Below are positions 1 to 8,376 of a DNA stretch of 64,000 bases, one piece after another (the first letter of the stretch is position 1; each line of letters opens with the position of its first letter). A program made the translations under genes and the position numbers. Origin of the DNA: Asticcacaulis taihuensis (GTDB lineage: Bacteria > Pseudomonadota > Alphaproteobacteria > Caulobacterales > Caulobacteraceae); the NCBI RefSeq assembly GCF_900100255.1, contig NZ_FMTS01000008.1, positions 81,437 through 145,436 of the forward strand, in the 5' to 3' direction. A model generated the notes under the pieces. It was not told the DNA's origin, ran no database searches, and saw only the letters and a list, made by a program, of their open reading frames with translations.

Positions 1-293
1 CTTTTGACAAAGACAATGGCACCTTCGGGAAAGACGACCGTTTCCCAGATGCCGCCCTCGGCGCGCACAAAAGTGCCGGCGGAAAGCGACGCCCACGCAG
101 CACCCGTGGGGGTGGCCGGCAGGATATAGCTGTCACCGTCGGCAGGCGTGGCCGGTTGCGCGCTGAGGGTTCGGCTGAGCGCCTGCGCCTGGACGAGGCT
201 TTCCAGCCGCATCAGGCCGGCGTTCATGACAATGCGCTTCTGGCTGTGATCGCCGATCAGCGGCAGTTGGAGTCGGGGTGTCGTATCGCTCAC
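1..293 (-). CDS. DUF2793 domain protein, N-terminal part (cut by window edge)
   Basis: The first 97 or so residues are visible; the 3' end lies outside the window. The N-terminus (SDTTPRLQLPLIG, then GLMRLESLVQAQA and ADGDSYILP, GAAWASL) follows the DUF2793 pattern, a small domain often seen in phage or gene-transfer-agent tail regions of Alphaproteobacteria. The start is a GTG at 293-291; an in-frame TGA lies at 299-297, so no upstream start is possible, and AAGGTGAG sits just in front as a ribosome site. The function is unknown. Whether phage-like genes continue to the left cannot be seen. Confidence 0.7.
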   Translation of the reverse strand, partial: MSDTTPRLQLPLIGDHSQKRIVMNAGLMRLESLVQAQALSRTLSAQPATPADGDSYILPATPTGAAWASLSAGTFVRAEGGIWETVVFPEGAIVFVK

Positions 294-361
294 GCCTCAC
301 CTTTGCTTCAGGAATGGACAGATGCCTGAAGGATGAGGCGGTAACGATCAGCGGGGATTAT

Positions 362-841
362 TTATCCGAGATAGACAAGCCGCTTCTTGCCTTTTGTGGC
401 GCGCATTTCGCCGATATTGTCCTGATGACTGCCGTCCCGGTGGGCCTGGGAGGCGCTACCTTCGATAAAGAGCGTCTTATCGATATCCTTCTGGATCATG
501 TGGGCGGCATAGAGATGCCCCTGGAAGAAGGTATCCAGGATACTGCCGGCAGGGATTACCGGAATAATACCATCGAACACGCTGATGCCGCTATCCATGG
601 CCAGAACGATAAAGGCGGCCACCAGGGTTACCGGGTCGCAGCGCGCGCGTAGCCCCTGGAGGAGGATAAACCCGCCGGCCAGCACCGAATAGACGGGTGC
701 TACGCCCGGAAACCAGGCCAAAATACCATCCAGACCGATGATATTGATCGGTCCGATGCCGATGATGCGATCGGATAGTCGCTTGACCGTATCGACCGAG
801 TCATAGATGCGCCGCACTTCGTCATGTGTTTTTGCGAACAT
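362..841 (-). CDS. DUF4112 membrane protein
   Basis: A 159-residue protein with the DUF4112 layout: a short helical N-terminus (RRIYDSVDTVKRLSDRI), then two hydrophobic hairpins with the repeated pattern GLDGILAWFPGVAP and GIIPVIPAGSILD. It is probably a small inner-membrane protein of unknown role. An ATG at 841 is preferred over one 27 bases upstream because GGGGGGCAAGGG precedes it. It follows the same strand as the DUF2793 gene, 68 bases away, so the two may be cotranscribed. Confidence 0.7.
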   Translation of the reverse strand: MFAKTHDEVRRIYDSVDTVKRLSDRIIGIGPINIIGLDGILAWFPGVAPVYSVLAGGFILLQGLRARCDPVTLVAAFIVLAMDSGISVFDGIIPVIPAGSILDTFFQGHLYAAHMIQKDIDKTLFIEGSASQAHRDGSHQDNIGEMRATKGKKRLVYLG

Positions 842-944
842 GGCCCTTGCCCCCCAATGGATCGACACATATAGACGCTACAGACTGGCACTATTAACCA
901 GTAGCGGGGCGGACACCGCTTTTGTCAATACTGATTGGACTCAG

Positions 945-1871
945 ATGCGCGTGATCACTGTCCTCAGAACAAGCTGGTCAAGTCTGTGCATCGGCGCATC
1001 AGCCCTGTCACTGGCGGGCGGACTGATCTGCCTCAAGACCTTTCATTACCCCCTGCTCTATCTCATCGATATCTTCACCCTGCCGTTTCTGACACTGACA
1101 GTGGGTCTGACCATCGCCTTCTGGCTGATCCGTGAAAAAACCGCCTGGCGGCTCGGTGCGGTCGCCAGTGGCGTCTGGCTGCTGGCCCTGGCGCCGCAAG
1201 CCTTCGTGACGCAAGCTCCGGCGCCGGACAAGGTGCCTGCTGTGCGGCTGATGTTTTCCAACCTGTATATCTACAACAAAACGCCCGAGCGCCTGCTGGA
1301 CTGGGTGGATGCGGAAAAGCCTGACATCATCGCCACGGTTGAAAACCTGACCGATCCCAAATTCACGCCGACGGTCAATCGCCGCTATCCTTACCAGTAC
1401 AAATACCGCGATACGGTCGTCTATTCACGTTACCCAATACTGGCAAGCCATCGCGGCGATACGGAATACAGCTTCGACATGCTCGATATCCGCACGCCCC
1501 AGGGCCTGATGCACCTGGCGGTCGTGCATCTCTGCCAGCCGAAGATCGAGACCCATGACTGCCAGTCGTCGCAAATGATGCGTTTGCGGGCAGACATAAC
1601 AGCGGATCAGCGCCCGAACACAGTCATGGTCGGGGACTTCAACTCTGACCTAAGCGCCTATCTGTTACAGGATTTCGCGCACGACATGGGTTTCAGGCCG
1701 ATGGCGGCGCCGATCGGCACATGGCCATCGGTATTGCCGGGCGTATTGCGCATCGGCATCGACAACGCTTTCGCCGGCAAGCATTTCAGCCTGTCACGCC
1801 GCAAGGTGGGGCCGGATAACGGATCGGACCACCGGCCGATTGTGGTCGATATCCGGCCGGCGGGCGCTTAA
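945..1871 (+). CDS. Membrane-anchored endonuclease/exonuclease/phosphatase family protein
   Basis: A 308-residue protein. About three membrane segments fill residues 10-85, followed by an EEP (DNase I-like) domain. Visible catalytic motifs are the early Asn (MFSNLYIYN), Glu (ATVENL), VGDFNSD and the closing GSDHRPIVV. The domain should face the periplasm. The substrate (nucleic acid, phosphoinositide-like or sphingomyelin-like) cannot be told from sequence. The ATG at 945 was chosen because the reading frame upstream overlaps the divergent DUF4112 gene and only from here does a membrane-protein N-terminus start. Confidence 0.75.
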   Translation: MRVITVLRTSWSSLCIGASALSLAGGLICLKTFHYPLLYLIDIFTLPFLTLTVGLTIAFWLIREKTAWRLGAVASGVWLLALAPQAFVTQAPAPDKVPAVRLMFSNLYIYNKTPERLLDWVDAEKPDIIATVENLTDPKFTPTVNRRYPYQYKYRDTVVYSRYPILASHRGDTEYSFDMLDIRTPQGLMHLAVVHLCQPKIETHDCQSSQMMRLRADITADQRPNTVMVGDFNSDLSAYLLQDFAHDMGFRPMAAPIGTWPSVLPGVLRIGIDNAFAGKHFSLSRRKVGPDNGSDHRPIVVDIRPAGA

Positions 1872-2434
1872 ACCTTTTTCGTGGGCTTCTTCACAGCCGA
1901 GACGGCCTTGGCGATCGGCTTGGGTTCGACCTTGGCGGCCGCTTTAAGAACGGCCGGCGCTTTCACCGCCGGATCACTGACCGCCACGGGGGCTTCAATC
2001 ACCGGATCAAAGACCACTTCAGGTTCCGGCGCGACCTCCGCGACTGTATCCGTTGCCTTTTCTACGGCTTCCGCGGCGACCTTGACAGTAGCCTTTGCCA
2101 CATCCGCTGTTTTATCGGCCATGGCGCTGGCCTCCTTTTCAGCCGCATTGGCCACAGGTTCCGCAGCGGCCGTTGACGCTCCCCAAACACCGAAGCCCGG
2201 CCATTTTCCGGCGAGGTCGGTCATTTGCGGTATGTCCTTCAGCAAACCTTCGCTCTTGCTGAGGCTTTGCGTCATCGCCCAGGCGCCCAGGCCGAAGCTG
2301 GAAGCAGCCCAGAAGGGCACCCACATCGGCGACAGCGCACCGACCCAGAAGTTCACCACTTTTTCGGAGGCCGCCTTGACCTCTTCCGGCGTGGCGGGAA
2401 ATTTCGGCGTAGGATAATCGGTCATGCTCAACAT
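1868..2434 (-). CDS. Hypothetical Ala/Lys/Glu-rich protein
   Basis: Not recognised beyond general character; 188 residues. The N-terminal third has a short aromatic hydrophobic stretch (VNFWVGALSPMWVPFWAASS) that could lie on or in the membrane; the remaining two thirds are low-complexity Ala, Lys, Glu and Val, somewhat phasin- or TolA-like. The start at 2434 is supported by AGAGG six bases ahead; a second ATG at 2425 lacks this. The stop codon overlaps tail-to-tail with the stop of the EEP gene. Confidence 0.55.
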   Translation of the reverse strand: MLSMTDYPTPKFPATPEEVKAASEKVVNFWVGALSPMWVPFWAASSFGLGAWAMTQSLSKSEGLLKDIPQMTDLAGKWPGFGVWGASTAAAEPVANAAEKEASAMADKTADVAKATVKVAAEAVEKATDTVAEVAPEPEVVFDPVIEAPVAVSDPAVKAPAVLKAAAKVEPKPIAKAVSAVKKPTKKV

Positions 2435-2525
2435 CTCGGCCTCTGGGTTATGGGAATATTGCGGCGCAACATAGCATAGGGGGCATAAATCGCCAATATG
2501 GCGAGCGATCACAAAAGATTGGCGA

Positions 2526-3359
2526 TCATAAAATCCGTATGCGCGCCTGACCGCTGGCTTCACCAAAGGTCGCCACCACGTCTTCGCAGATTGCCGTTAA
2601 AAGCGGTGCGAAGTCGTCCGGCGCATTGACCGTCACCAGGGCGCAGCCGTTCATCTTCATCGGGTTCCATAACGGGCGCAGGCGGAGTTCGGCCACCACC
2701 ATCGGAGCCATTTCGCCGATTTCACGCTCCATGTGACGCAGCCACGAATCGAAGGTTTCCAGATCCTTGAGCGGCAGCCAGATCAGGAAGCGCGCATCCG
2801 CCCGCAAAGTCAGTACATCGCGCACCGTCTCGGTGATGCGTTTGTAATCGTCCGGTTTCTCGAAGGGCGGATCGATCAGGTAGAGCAAATCCTCATCGCC
2901 CTCGGTGGTTTGCAGGGCCACCTTGTAGCCATCGGCCTTGATAGCCTGGCCGCGCGGTTCGATGCGGTCATGCAGCAGGCGGTAATCATCATCGCGCAGT
3001 TCGCAGCCGACATACTGGTCACCGGCGCGCTGATGATCGAGGATCAGCACCGGCGAACCGGGATAGATGCCAATCTGTCCCTTGAACCCCGCCTTGGCAT
3101 TCTTAGCCCGGACATAATCGGCCAGGGGCTTCAGGCTTTCCGGCACGTCGCGCCCCATCAGGTATTTGATGCCGGCCTCGGCTTCCTTCGAGCGGGCAAA
3201 ATCCGGATTGGACAGGTCATAATAACCGGCACCGGCATGGGTATCGACCACCAGCAGCGGCTTTTCGTTGTTACGCAGCAGGCGCAGCAGGGTCAGCATT
3301 GCGGCGTGCTTGGCGAGATCGGCGAAATTTCCGGCGTGGAAGCCGTGACGGTAATTCAT
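2526..3359 (-). CDS. rlmJ: 23S rRNA (adenine-2030-N6)-methyltransferase RlmJ
   Basis: A 277-residue protein, the usual length of RlmJ, which methylates A2030 of 23S rRNA with S-adenosylmethionine. The N-terminus MNYRHGFHAGNFADLAKH is the family signature, VVDTHAGAGYYDL is the SAM-binding region and DPPFE is the amino-methyltransferase catalytic motif. Its ATG overlaps the stop of the upstream YjbR-like gene (ATGA, 3356-3359), so translation is probably coupled. Confidence 0.92.
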   Translation of the reverse strand: MNYRHGFHAGNFADLAKHAAMLTLLRLLRNNEKPLLVVDTHAGAGYYDLSNPDFARSKEAEAGIKYLMGRDVPESLKPLADYVRAKNAKAGFKGQIGIYPGSPVLILDHQRAGDQYVGCELRDDDYRLLHDRIEPRGQAIKADGYKVALQTTEGDEDLLYLIDPPFEKPDDYKRITETVRDVLTLRADARFLIWLPLKDLETFDSWLRHMEREIGEMAPMVVAELRLRPLWNPMKMNGCALVTVNAPDDFAPLLTAICEDVVATFGEASGQARIRIL

Positions 3360-3706
3360 GAAAGTCCCAGTTCGCGCTTCGTCTTCTTCGGCAGGGCAGC
3401 CACGATCAGATCATAAGAGCCGCGCACATGAGCCTTCAGGTCATCATCCGCAATGCCCCGCGCCTGAATCCACTTCATGCCGCGTGAAGCCAGATAGGGC
3501 GCCGGTCGGCAACCCTCGGCATCGCTGAGGATCTCATAGCCGATCGGCGTCACCTTGAAACTGACCGACAGCCCGATATCCTCCGTCCAGCCAGCGATGG
3601 CGAAAACCTTGCCCCCCACCTTCCAGACATCCGCCCCGCCCCACTGCACCACATGGGTGGACTGAGGCAAGGTGGCGCAGAAGGCGTTGAAAGCGACTGG
3701 CGTCAT
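3356..3706 (-). CDS. MmcQ/YjbR family protein
   Basis: A 116-residue protein of the MmcQ/YjbR family, with the typical hallmarks STHVVQWGGADVWKVGGKVF, ...SVSFKV and an Asp/Tyr-rich C-terminus ending in helices. The fold resembles double-wing DNA-binding proteins, but the function is not settled. Its ATG follows the TAG of the aspartokinase-homoserine dehydrogenase gene with no gap, and its stop overlaps rlmJ, giving a three-gene run. Confidence 0.85.
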   Translation of the reverse strand: MTPVAFNAFCATLPQSTHVVQWGGADVWKVGGKVFAIAGWTEDIGLSVSFKVTPIGYEILSDAEGCRPAPYLASRGMKWIQARGIADDDLKAHVRGSYDLIVAALPKKTKRELGLS

Positions 3707-5377
3707 CTACTTGAGCGGCATCTCGCGGGCGATTTGCAGGGTATCGGCCAGCAGCGATTCCGAGGTCGGCCAGGCGCCCGCGCCCTTGCCCGTGACGTAC
3801 CAGGTTTCGCCATTATCCAGTTCGATGATCGCGCGGTTCTGCTCGCCACGCGCACCGACGAGATAATGATCGGCGTCGAGCACTTCCAGCTTCATCGATC
3901 CTTGCAGGCCGTCGGCTGTGGGATAGGCGCGCGCCACATAGCGCAGCCCCTTGCCTTTCGGAATGACCAGCGAGTCCTCGGTGATCTGGCCGACCTCGAT
4001 ATGTTTCGGCGTCTGGCCGGGGAAGGCGATTTCGCGCAGCAGTTTCAATTTGGCGCCGACATCGGTGCCGTCGAGATCGGCGGTTGAATCCGGCTCGGCA
4101 AAGCCCAGACGGCGCGCCTCATCCATGGCCGCATCGAAGGTCTTGCCCGACTCCACCTGGTCGATGACGAAGTTGGAGGTGCCGTTGAGCACGCCCGCCA
4201 GCGATTTGATTTTGTGACCAGTGGCCACGGCGCGTTTCAGCGCCTCGATGATCGGGGCACCGCCACCGACCGAAGCCGAATAGGTCAGCATGGCGCCGGA
4301 AGCCTTGGCGGCGGCACGTAACTTATCCGCCGAGGCGGCCACGGCCTGCTTGTTGGCGCTGGTGACCGAAACGCCGGCTTTGAGGAAGCCTTCCAACAGT
4401 TCGGCTGAGGGCGACACGCCGGTGCCGATATCGACGAAGACATCGACATCATTGCGCACGAACGACCGCGCGTCCGAGGTGAATTTCGCCGCCAGCGGAT
4501 GATCGCGGCGCTTCGAGGCATCGCGCACCAGAATGCGATCGACCTCGATCATTTCCGGCCATTCCAGGCAGCGCTCCAGGAATTTCGAGCCGACCCCGCC
4601 AGCGCCCATCACGGCAATGCGGATCGGGCGCTTCAGCACGGCCGCCTTGCGGTAGACCGTCTCAGTGCCGAGGGTGGTTTCATAGCTGCGCGCCAGGCCG
4701 GCCACCTGTACGGTCAGGCCGTTATCGGCGGCGAAGCGCATGGCCTTGCCCTGCACCACCGGGAAGGCGATCTTCAGCGCCTCTTCCCAGTTGAGCGACT
4801 CATAAGGCTTTGCGGAATCGCCGACAGTGGCCGGGTCGGCGTCATAGACGGCATCAACGTCCTTGATCAGGCGGGCGGTGACACCGAGCGCCTTGGCGAT
4901 ATAGACAGCGGTGAGGTCGGAGCCGCCGCGGCCAAGCAGGACCGGCTCGCCAGCGGCGTTTTCCGCTACGTAGCCCGGCACAACCACCAGATCGACCTTT
5001 GCCAGGTCACCGGTCAGCACTTCGGACTTGATAGAGACCGGATTGGCGTTCAGGTGTTCGCCCTCGGCAATCAGGCCGATTTCGTTGGCCGAACGGAACT
5101 GCGTCACGATGCCGGAGCGCTCGCAGGCCATGGCCAGCAGGGTGGCGGCGCGCATTTCGCCGGTCGCCACCAGGTGCGGCGTGGCCGAGGAGACCGAGGC
5201 TTGCGTGTAGCTGCCGGCCAGGCGCAGAAGCTGGTCGGTCTGGCCCTTGAAGGCCGAAACCACGGCGATCACCTTGTGGGCGTCGCGGACATAGCGGTAA
5301 ATCTCTGAGACGGCGCGTTGCAGCGCGCTTTCGCTCGTCAGCACAGACCCACCGAATTTAACGACCAGGACAGACAT
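3707..5377 (-). CDS. Bifunctional aspartate kinase / homoserine dehydrogenase without ACT domains
   Basis: A 556-residue fusion carrying the first and third steps of the aspartate pathway to threonine and methionine. Residues 1-245 form the kinase (KFGGSVL at 7-13, LGRGGSDLT at 148-156). Residues 250-556 form the dehydrogenase: NAD(P)-binding VMGAGGVGS near 256, SANKQAV, SASVGGGAPII, LNGTSNFV and AEPDSTADLDGTDVGAK. E. coli ThrA-type enzymes have about 820 residues with two ACT domains between these parts; here the domains are joined directly, so the usual site for threonine feedback is missing. It heads the run with the YjbR-like gene and rlmJ. Start: ATG at 5377 preceded by GGGTGA. Confidence 0.9.
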   Translation of the reverse strand: MSVLVVKFGGSVLTSESALQRAVSEIYRYVRDAHKVIAVVSAFKGQTDQLLRLAGSYTQASVSSATPHLVATGEMRAATLLAMACERSGIVTQFRSANEIGLIAEGEHLNANPVSIKSEVLTGDLAKVDLVVVPGYVAENAAGEPVLLGRGGSDLTAVYIAKALGVTARLIKDVDAVYDADPATVGDSAKPYESLNWEEALKIAFPVVQGKAMRFAADNGLTVQVAGLARSYETTLGTETVYRKAAVLKRPIRIAVMGAGGVGSKFLERCLEWPEMIEVDRILVRDASKRRDHPLAAKFTSDARSFVRNDVDVFVDIGTGVSPSAELLEGFLKAGVSVTSANKQAVAASADKLRAAAKASGAMLTYSASVGGGAPIIEALKRAVATGHKIKSLAGVLNGTSNFVIDQVESGKTFDAAMDEARRLGFAEPDSTADLDGTDVGAKLKLLREIAFPGQTPKHIEVGQITEDSLVIPKGKGLRYVARAYPTADGLQGSMKLEVLDADHYLVGARGEQNRAIIELDNGETWYVTGKGAGAWPTSESLLADTLQIAREMPLK

Positions 5378-5570
5378 AATTCACCCGTTTCAGACCAATT
5401 TGCACGGTCGCTATAAGACTTTGGCGCCGGAGCCAAGAAAAAACGTCTTTACCGTTAAGATTCTTGATGTTGGTTACGGACGCAATCATCTGGAAAGCAA
5501 TCTTCACCCGTCAGCCAGGATGACAATTCAAAACAACTGACATATGATCAGGGTGGGCATAGGGGATGGG

Positions 5571-6092
5571 ATGCACAAGTTATCGGCAGCGCTTTTTATC
5601 GCCTTTTTTGTGCTGGCATGTGCGAATGCACAAGCAGCACCACGCTGGACCATTTCCCCCGACGGCATCGGACCACTAAAAATCGGCATGACGGTCGAAC
5701 AGGCCGCCAAGGCTATCGACGCTCAGCTTAACCTTACTGACGATGAGATTAGCGACGATCCTGATGTATGCGCGCAAATACAGCCCGCCGGTTACGGCGG
5801 CTTGTTCCTTTTGTTCGAAAAGCGCCGCCTCACAAGCGTACTCATTACGAAGCCAAGTGAGGTGAAAACGTTTCAAGGCATTGGTATCGGCAGCTCCGAG
5901 ACCGATGTTAAAGCCGCTTACACAAATCTGAAGATCGAACCGGCAGATTTTGAAGAAGCGCCGGCGCTCAATCTGACCTTGTGGGTAAAGGAAGATGTTT
6001 CGGGCATCCGTTTCAAGACGGATATTCAGCGTAAAGTCTGGCTCATATCAGCGGGCGGGCGATCAATCCGGTATACTGAAGGCTGCCTTTAG
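5571..6092 (+). CDS. Secreted hypothetical protein with two GIG-type repeats
   Basis: A 173-residue protein with a clear signal peptide (HKLSAALFIAFFVLACANA, cut near AQA-AP). The mature part has two similar units, DGIGPLKIGMTVEQAAKAI and GIGIGSSETDVKAAY, a pattern found in small periplasmic proteins with a BLIP/SmpA-like fold. Two Cys (DVCAQI and EGCL at the end) could form a disulphide. The start at 5571 has AGGGGA ahead; the ATG 27 bases upstream does not give a signal peptide at the very N-terminus. Function unknown. Confidence 0.65.
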   Translation: MHKLSAALFIAFFVLACANAQAAPRWTISPDGIGPLKIGMTVEQAAKAIDAQLNLTDDEISDDPDVCAQIQPAGYGGLFLLFEKRRLTSVLITKPSEVKTFQGIGIGSSETDVKAAYTNLKIEPADFEEAPALNLTLWVKEDVSGIRFKTDIQRKVWLISAGGRSIRYTEGCL

Positions 6093-6154
6093 CCAAGAAG
6101 ACGCAGCCTATAACAGCTTGCAGTCAATCCCGATATGCCGCTAATAACCGGCCC

Positions 6155-7063
6155 ATGCACAGTCGCGCCGTTCTGTTCCGGGCCTATGGCCTCCTTACCC
6201 TCACCAGCCTGATCTGGGCCGGAAACAGCGTGGCGGGCAAGATCGCCGCCGGCCATATCGATCCGATCCTGCTGACCACTTTGCGTTGGTCCATCGCCGC
6301 CCTGGTCATCACAGCGCTTTCGATCAAGCACCTGAAAGCCGACTGGCCGGTGATCAAACATCACTGGCCGCTTTTGTTCGGCTATGGCGCCAGCGGTTTT
6401 GCCCTGTTCAATATCCTGCTCTATTCCGCCCTTACCCAGACGGCGGCGGTCAATGTCATGATCGAGCAGGCCGGGATTCCGCTGATCATCTTCCTCGGCA
6501 ATTTCCTGCTGCTCCGCATCAAGGCGACGGCGGCTCAGCTTGTCGGTTTCGTCATGACCTTCGCCGGCGTGCTGATCACCGCCAGCCACGGCGATATCCA
6601 CCAGCTTCTGCACCTCAAGCTCAATATCGGCGACGTCATGATGCTGGGCGCTATCCTTGTCTATGGCGGCTATACGATCAGCCTGAAATGGAAGCCGATG
6701 ATCCACTGGCAGAGCCTGTTGGCCATTCCCTGCATCGGTGGCGCCGTGACCTGCGTGCCCTTCCTGATCTGGCGCGCCTTTACCCATCCTTTTGGCGCGC
6801 CGGACGTCACCGGCTGGGGCGTCGTTGTCTATGCTTCGCTATTCGTCGCCCTGCTGGCCTCGACCACCTATATCGCCGGCATCGAACTGATCGGCCCCAA
6901 CCGCGCCGGCCTGTTCATCAATCTGCTGCCGATCTTCGGCGTATTCCTCGCTGTTTTGATCCTGCGTGAACCGCTGCACGGCTTCCATCTGGTGGCTCTG
7001 GCACTGGTCTGCGGCGGCATCGTCCTGTCGGAATGGAGCCGTCTGCGTCCGGCTAAAACCTAA
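6155..7063 (+). CDS. EamA/DMT family transporter
   Basis: A 302-residue integral membrane protein with about ten hydrophobic segments arranged as two EamA repeats; each repeat opens with the DMT-type pattern (SLIWAGNSVAGKIAAG and later GAILVYGGYTISLKW) and the second ends in LREPLHGFHLVALALVCGG. It probably exports a small metabolite from the cytoplasm; the substrate cannot be inferred. The end overlaps by 4 bases the stop of the convergent DUF1003 gene. Confidence 0.85.
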   Translation: MHSRAVLFRAYGLLTLTSLIWAGNSVAGKIAAGHIDPILLTTLRWSIAALVITALSIKHLKADWPVIKHHWPLLFGYGASGFALFNILLYSALTQTAAVNVMIEQAGIPLIIFLGNFLLLRIKATAAQLVGFVMTFAGVLITASHGDIHQLLHLKLNIGDVMMLGAILVYGGYTISLKWKPMIHWQSLLAIPCIGGAVTCVPFLIWRAFTHPFGAPDVTGWGVVVYASLFVALLASTTYIAGIELIGPNRAGLFINLLPIFGVFLAVLILREPLHGFHLVALALVCGGIVLSEWSRLRPAKT

Positions 7064-7983
7064 ACAGCGTCCGTGTCGGCGGCTGGCTCGGCCGGCGTGT
7101 TCGTCCGCGGAGACTTCTTCGCTCCCTTCGCCTTGCGTTTCACCACCCGCCGCACCTTGACGACCTTGCTGGCCTTGCGGCCCTGTTCAAGCATCATCTC
7201 CACCTGGATTTGCTGGATTTCAGTCAGGCGCTCCCATTGCCGGTTAAGCAGGTGGTCCACCTTTTCGTGGAGATGGCGAATCTCCAGTTCGGCTTTCAGA
7301 TTGACCTTGTATTCATTCAGCGCCCGCAGACGATCCTTGGCTTCGGTTCGCCTCTGGCTCATCATGATCACCGGCGCCTGCAGGGCAGCGATCGTCGAAA
7401 GCACCAGATTCAACAGGATAAAGGGATAGGCGTCAAAGGCGTTCTTTTGCCCAAGCGCCACATTGATAACCATCCAGACGCCCAGAAAAGCACTGAAAGA
7501 GATGATGAAGGTCCAACTCCCACCGAAGCTGGCCACCCGATCTGCGACCCTGTCCCCCAGCGTCCGGGTTTCGTCGTAGTCCTCTTCAATATTCTCGGCC
7601 AGGGTATCGTGGGTGCGGAGAGATTCAACAACATCCCCCTCAAGAGTCGAAAGTTCCCCCCGTTCATTAACCAGCAATTCCGAGATATAACGACCACGAT
7701 ACTCATCCACGGATTTACGGCTGATATAGTCATCAGAGCCGATTTGCGGGTGGTCCATACGGATATAATCGACGAGGGTCGGGCGCAGATCGTCAATGCG
7801 CACGGCGTCCTTCTTTTTCAGGGTCGTGCCGGAAATGGCATCGCGCAGGCGCAGGGCCTTGACCTTCGCCTCGGAAATGCTGTGGCTCATGGCTTCGGCC
7901 ATGGCTTCCGTTTCAGCCATGTGATCCGAAGGGACGGTCGTGTCTGTGTTGTCCGTACCTGATGTCAGTGTGCCTGCTGTCAT
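7060..7983 (-). CDS. DUF1003 membrane protein
   Basis: A 307-residue protein. The N-terminal half is soluble and charged; the DUF1003 core follows (DRVADRVASFGGSWTFI, two membrane segments, then NLVLSTIAALQAPVIMMSQ and RRTEAKDRLRALNEYKVNLK). The C-terminus is a predicted helix (EIRHLHEKVDHLL...) ending in a very basic tail (KVVKVRRVVKRKAKGAKK). Function unknown. The ATG at 7983 has GAGAGGG seven bases ahead. Confidence 0.8.
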   Translation of the reverse strand: MTAGTLTSGTDNTDTTVPSDHMAETEAMAEAMSHSISEAKVKALRLRDAISGTTLKKKDAVRIDDLRPTLVDYIRMDHPQIGSDDYISRKSVDEYRGRYISELLVNERGELSTLEGDVVESLRTHDTLAENIEEDYDETRTLGDRVADRVASFGGSWTFIISFSAFLGVWMVINVALGQKNAFDAYPFILLNLVLSTIAALQAPVIMMSQRRTEAKDRLRALNEYKVNLKAELEIRHLHEKVDHLLNRQWERLTEIQQIQVEMMLEQGRKASKVVKVRRVVKRKAKGAKKSPRTNTPAEPAADTDAV

Positions 7984-8112
7984 GCACCCTCTCCCCAAAC
8001 CCGCAGCCAAAGCTGTTTGCCGCTTAAGGCGTCGCTATAAGAATTTCATGACTTTTCAAAGACAATTTCGTTGGCCGTCTTATTTTCAGCGCTGGCAGAT
8101 TTTGTCAGCTAC

Positions 8113-8141
8113 TTGACGCAAGCGCAGCATTTGCGCATATA
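8113..8141 (+). promoter_or_regulatory. Putative promoter of the metX-metB riboswitch transcript
   Basis: TTGACG at 8113-8118 and CATATA at 8136-8141 with a 17-base spacer. The predicted transcript start, about 8148, falls exactly at the 5' end of the riboswitch P1 helix, which supports the assignment. Confidence 0.6.
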
Positions 8142-8148
8142 GGCCTTA

Positions 8149-8289
8149 CTCATCGAGACCAGCCGAGGGAAAGGCCCGACGACGCTGGGGCAACCGCCAG
8201 ATATCTGGTATGGTGCCAACTCCTACGGGGCTGCCCAAGCTTTCGCGTTTTTGCGAAAGCGATAAAGCAAGAAAGCCCTGACAGATGAG
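8149..8289 (+). promoter_or_regulatory. SAM riboswitch, S-box (SAM-I) type
   Basis: The RNA has the S-box layout. P1 is CTCATC (8149-8154) with GATGAG (8284-8289). P2 is CCAGC with GCTGG, enclosing the conserved GAGGGAAAGGCCCGA. GGGGCAACC leads into a P3 hairpin, closed by GGTGCCAACTCC. An enlarged P4 arm (GGGGCT / AGCCCT) carries an extra strong hairpin GCTTTCGC / GCGAAAGC (8239-8260). TGACAGATGAG closes the aptamer as in the family consensus. It lies upstream of metX and metB, so SAM should repress methionine synthesis. Alphaproteobacteria more often use SAM-II for this role. Confidence 0.9.
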
Positions 8290-8337
8290 AGACGAGACAT
8301 GATCCGCCTTTGCGCGGGTGCGTCCCCTTCTCTCGAC

Positions 8338-8368
8338 TGGTCACGATGATTATCTAAACCCGTGACCG
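8338..8368 (+). promoter_or_regulatory. metX: Hairpin between riboswitch and metX start (possible expression platform)
   Basis: TGGTCACG (8338-8345) pairs with CGTGACCG (8361-8368), ending 8 bases before the metX ATG, where a ribosome site would lie. No T-run follows, so control of translation rather than termination is more likely. CGAGA near 8293 could pair with TCTCG near 8332 as a competing structure. This is inference from pairing only. Confidence 0.4.
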
Positions 8369-8376
8369 GACACACC

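Noticed and set aside
1..293. Edge of a prophage or gene transfer agent
   Set aside because: Only one DUF2793 gene is visible and the following genes are ordinary chromosomal ones; the evidence lies outside the window.
8149..8289. SAM-II riboswitch, the usual alphaproteobacterial type
   Set aside because: SAM-II is a short pseudoknot of about 60 bases; the multi-branched S-box core with GGGGCAACC and GGTGCCAA fits SAM-I instead.
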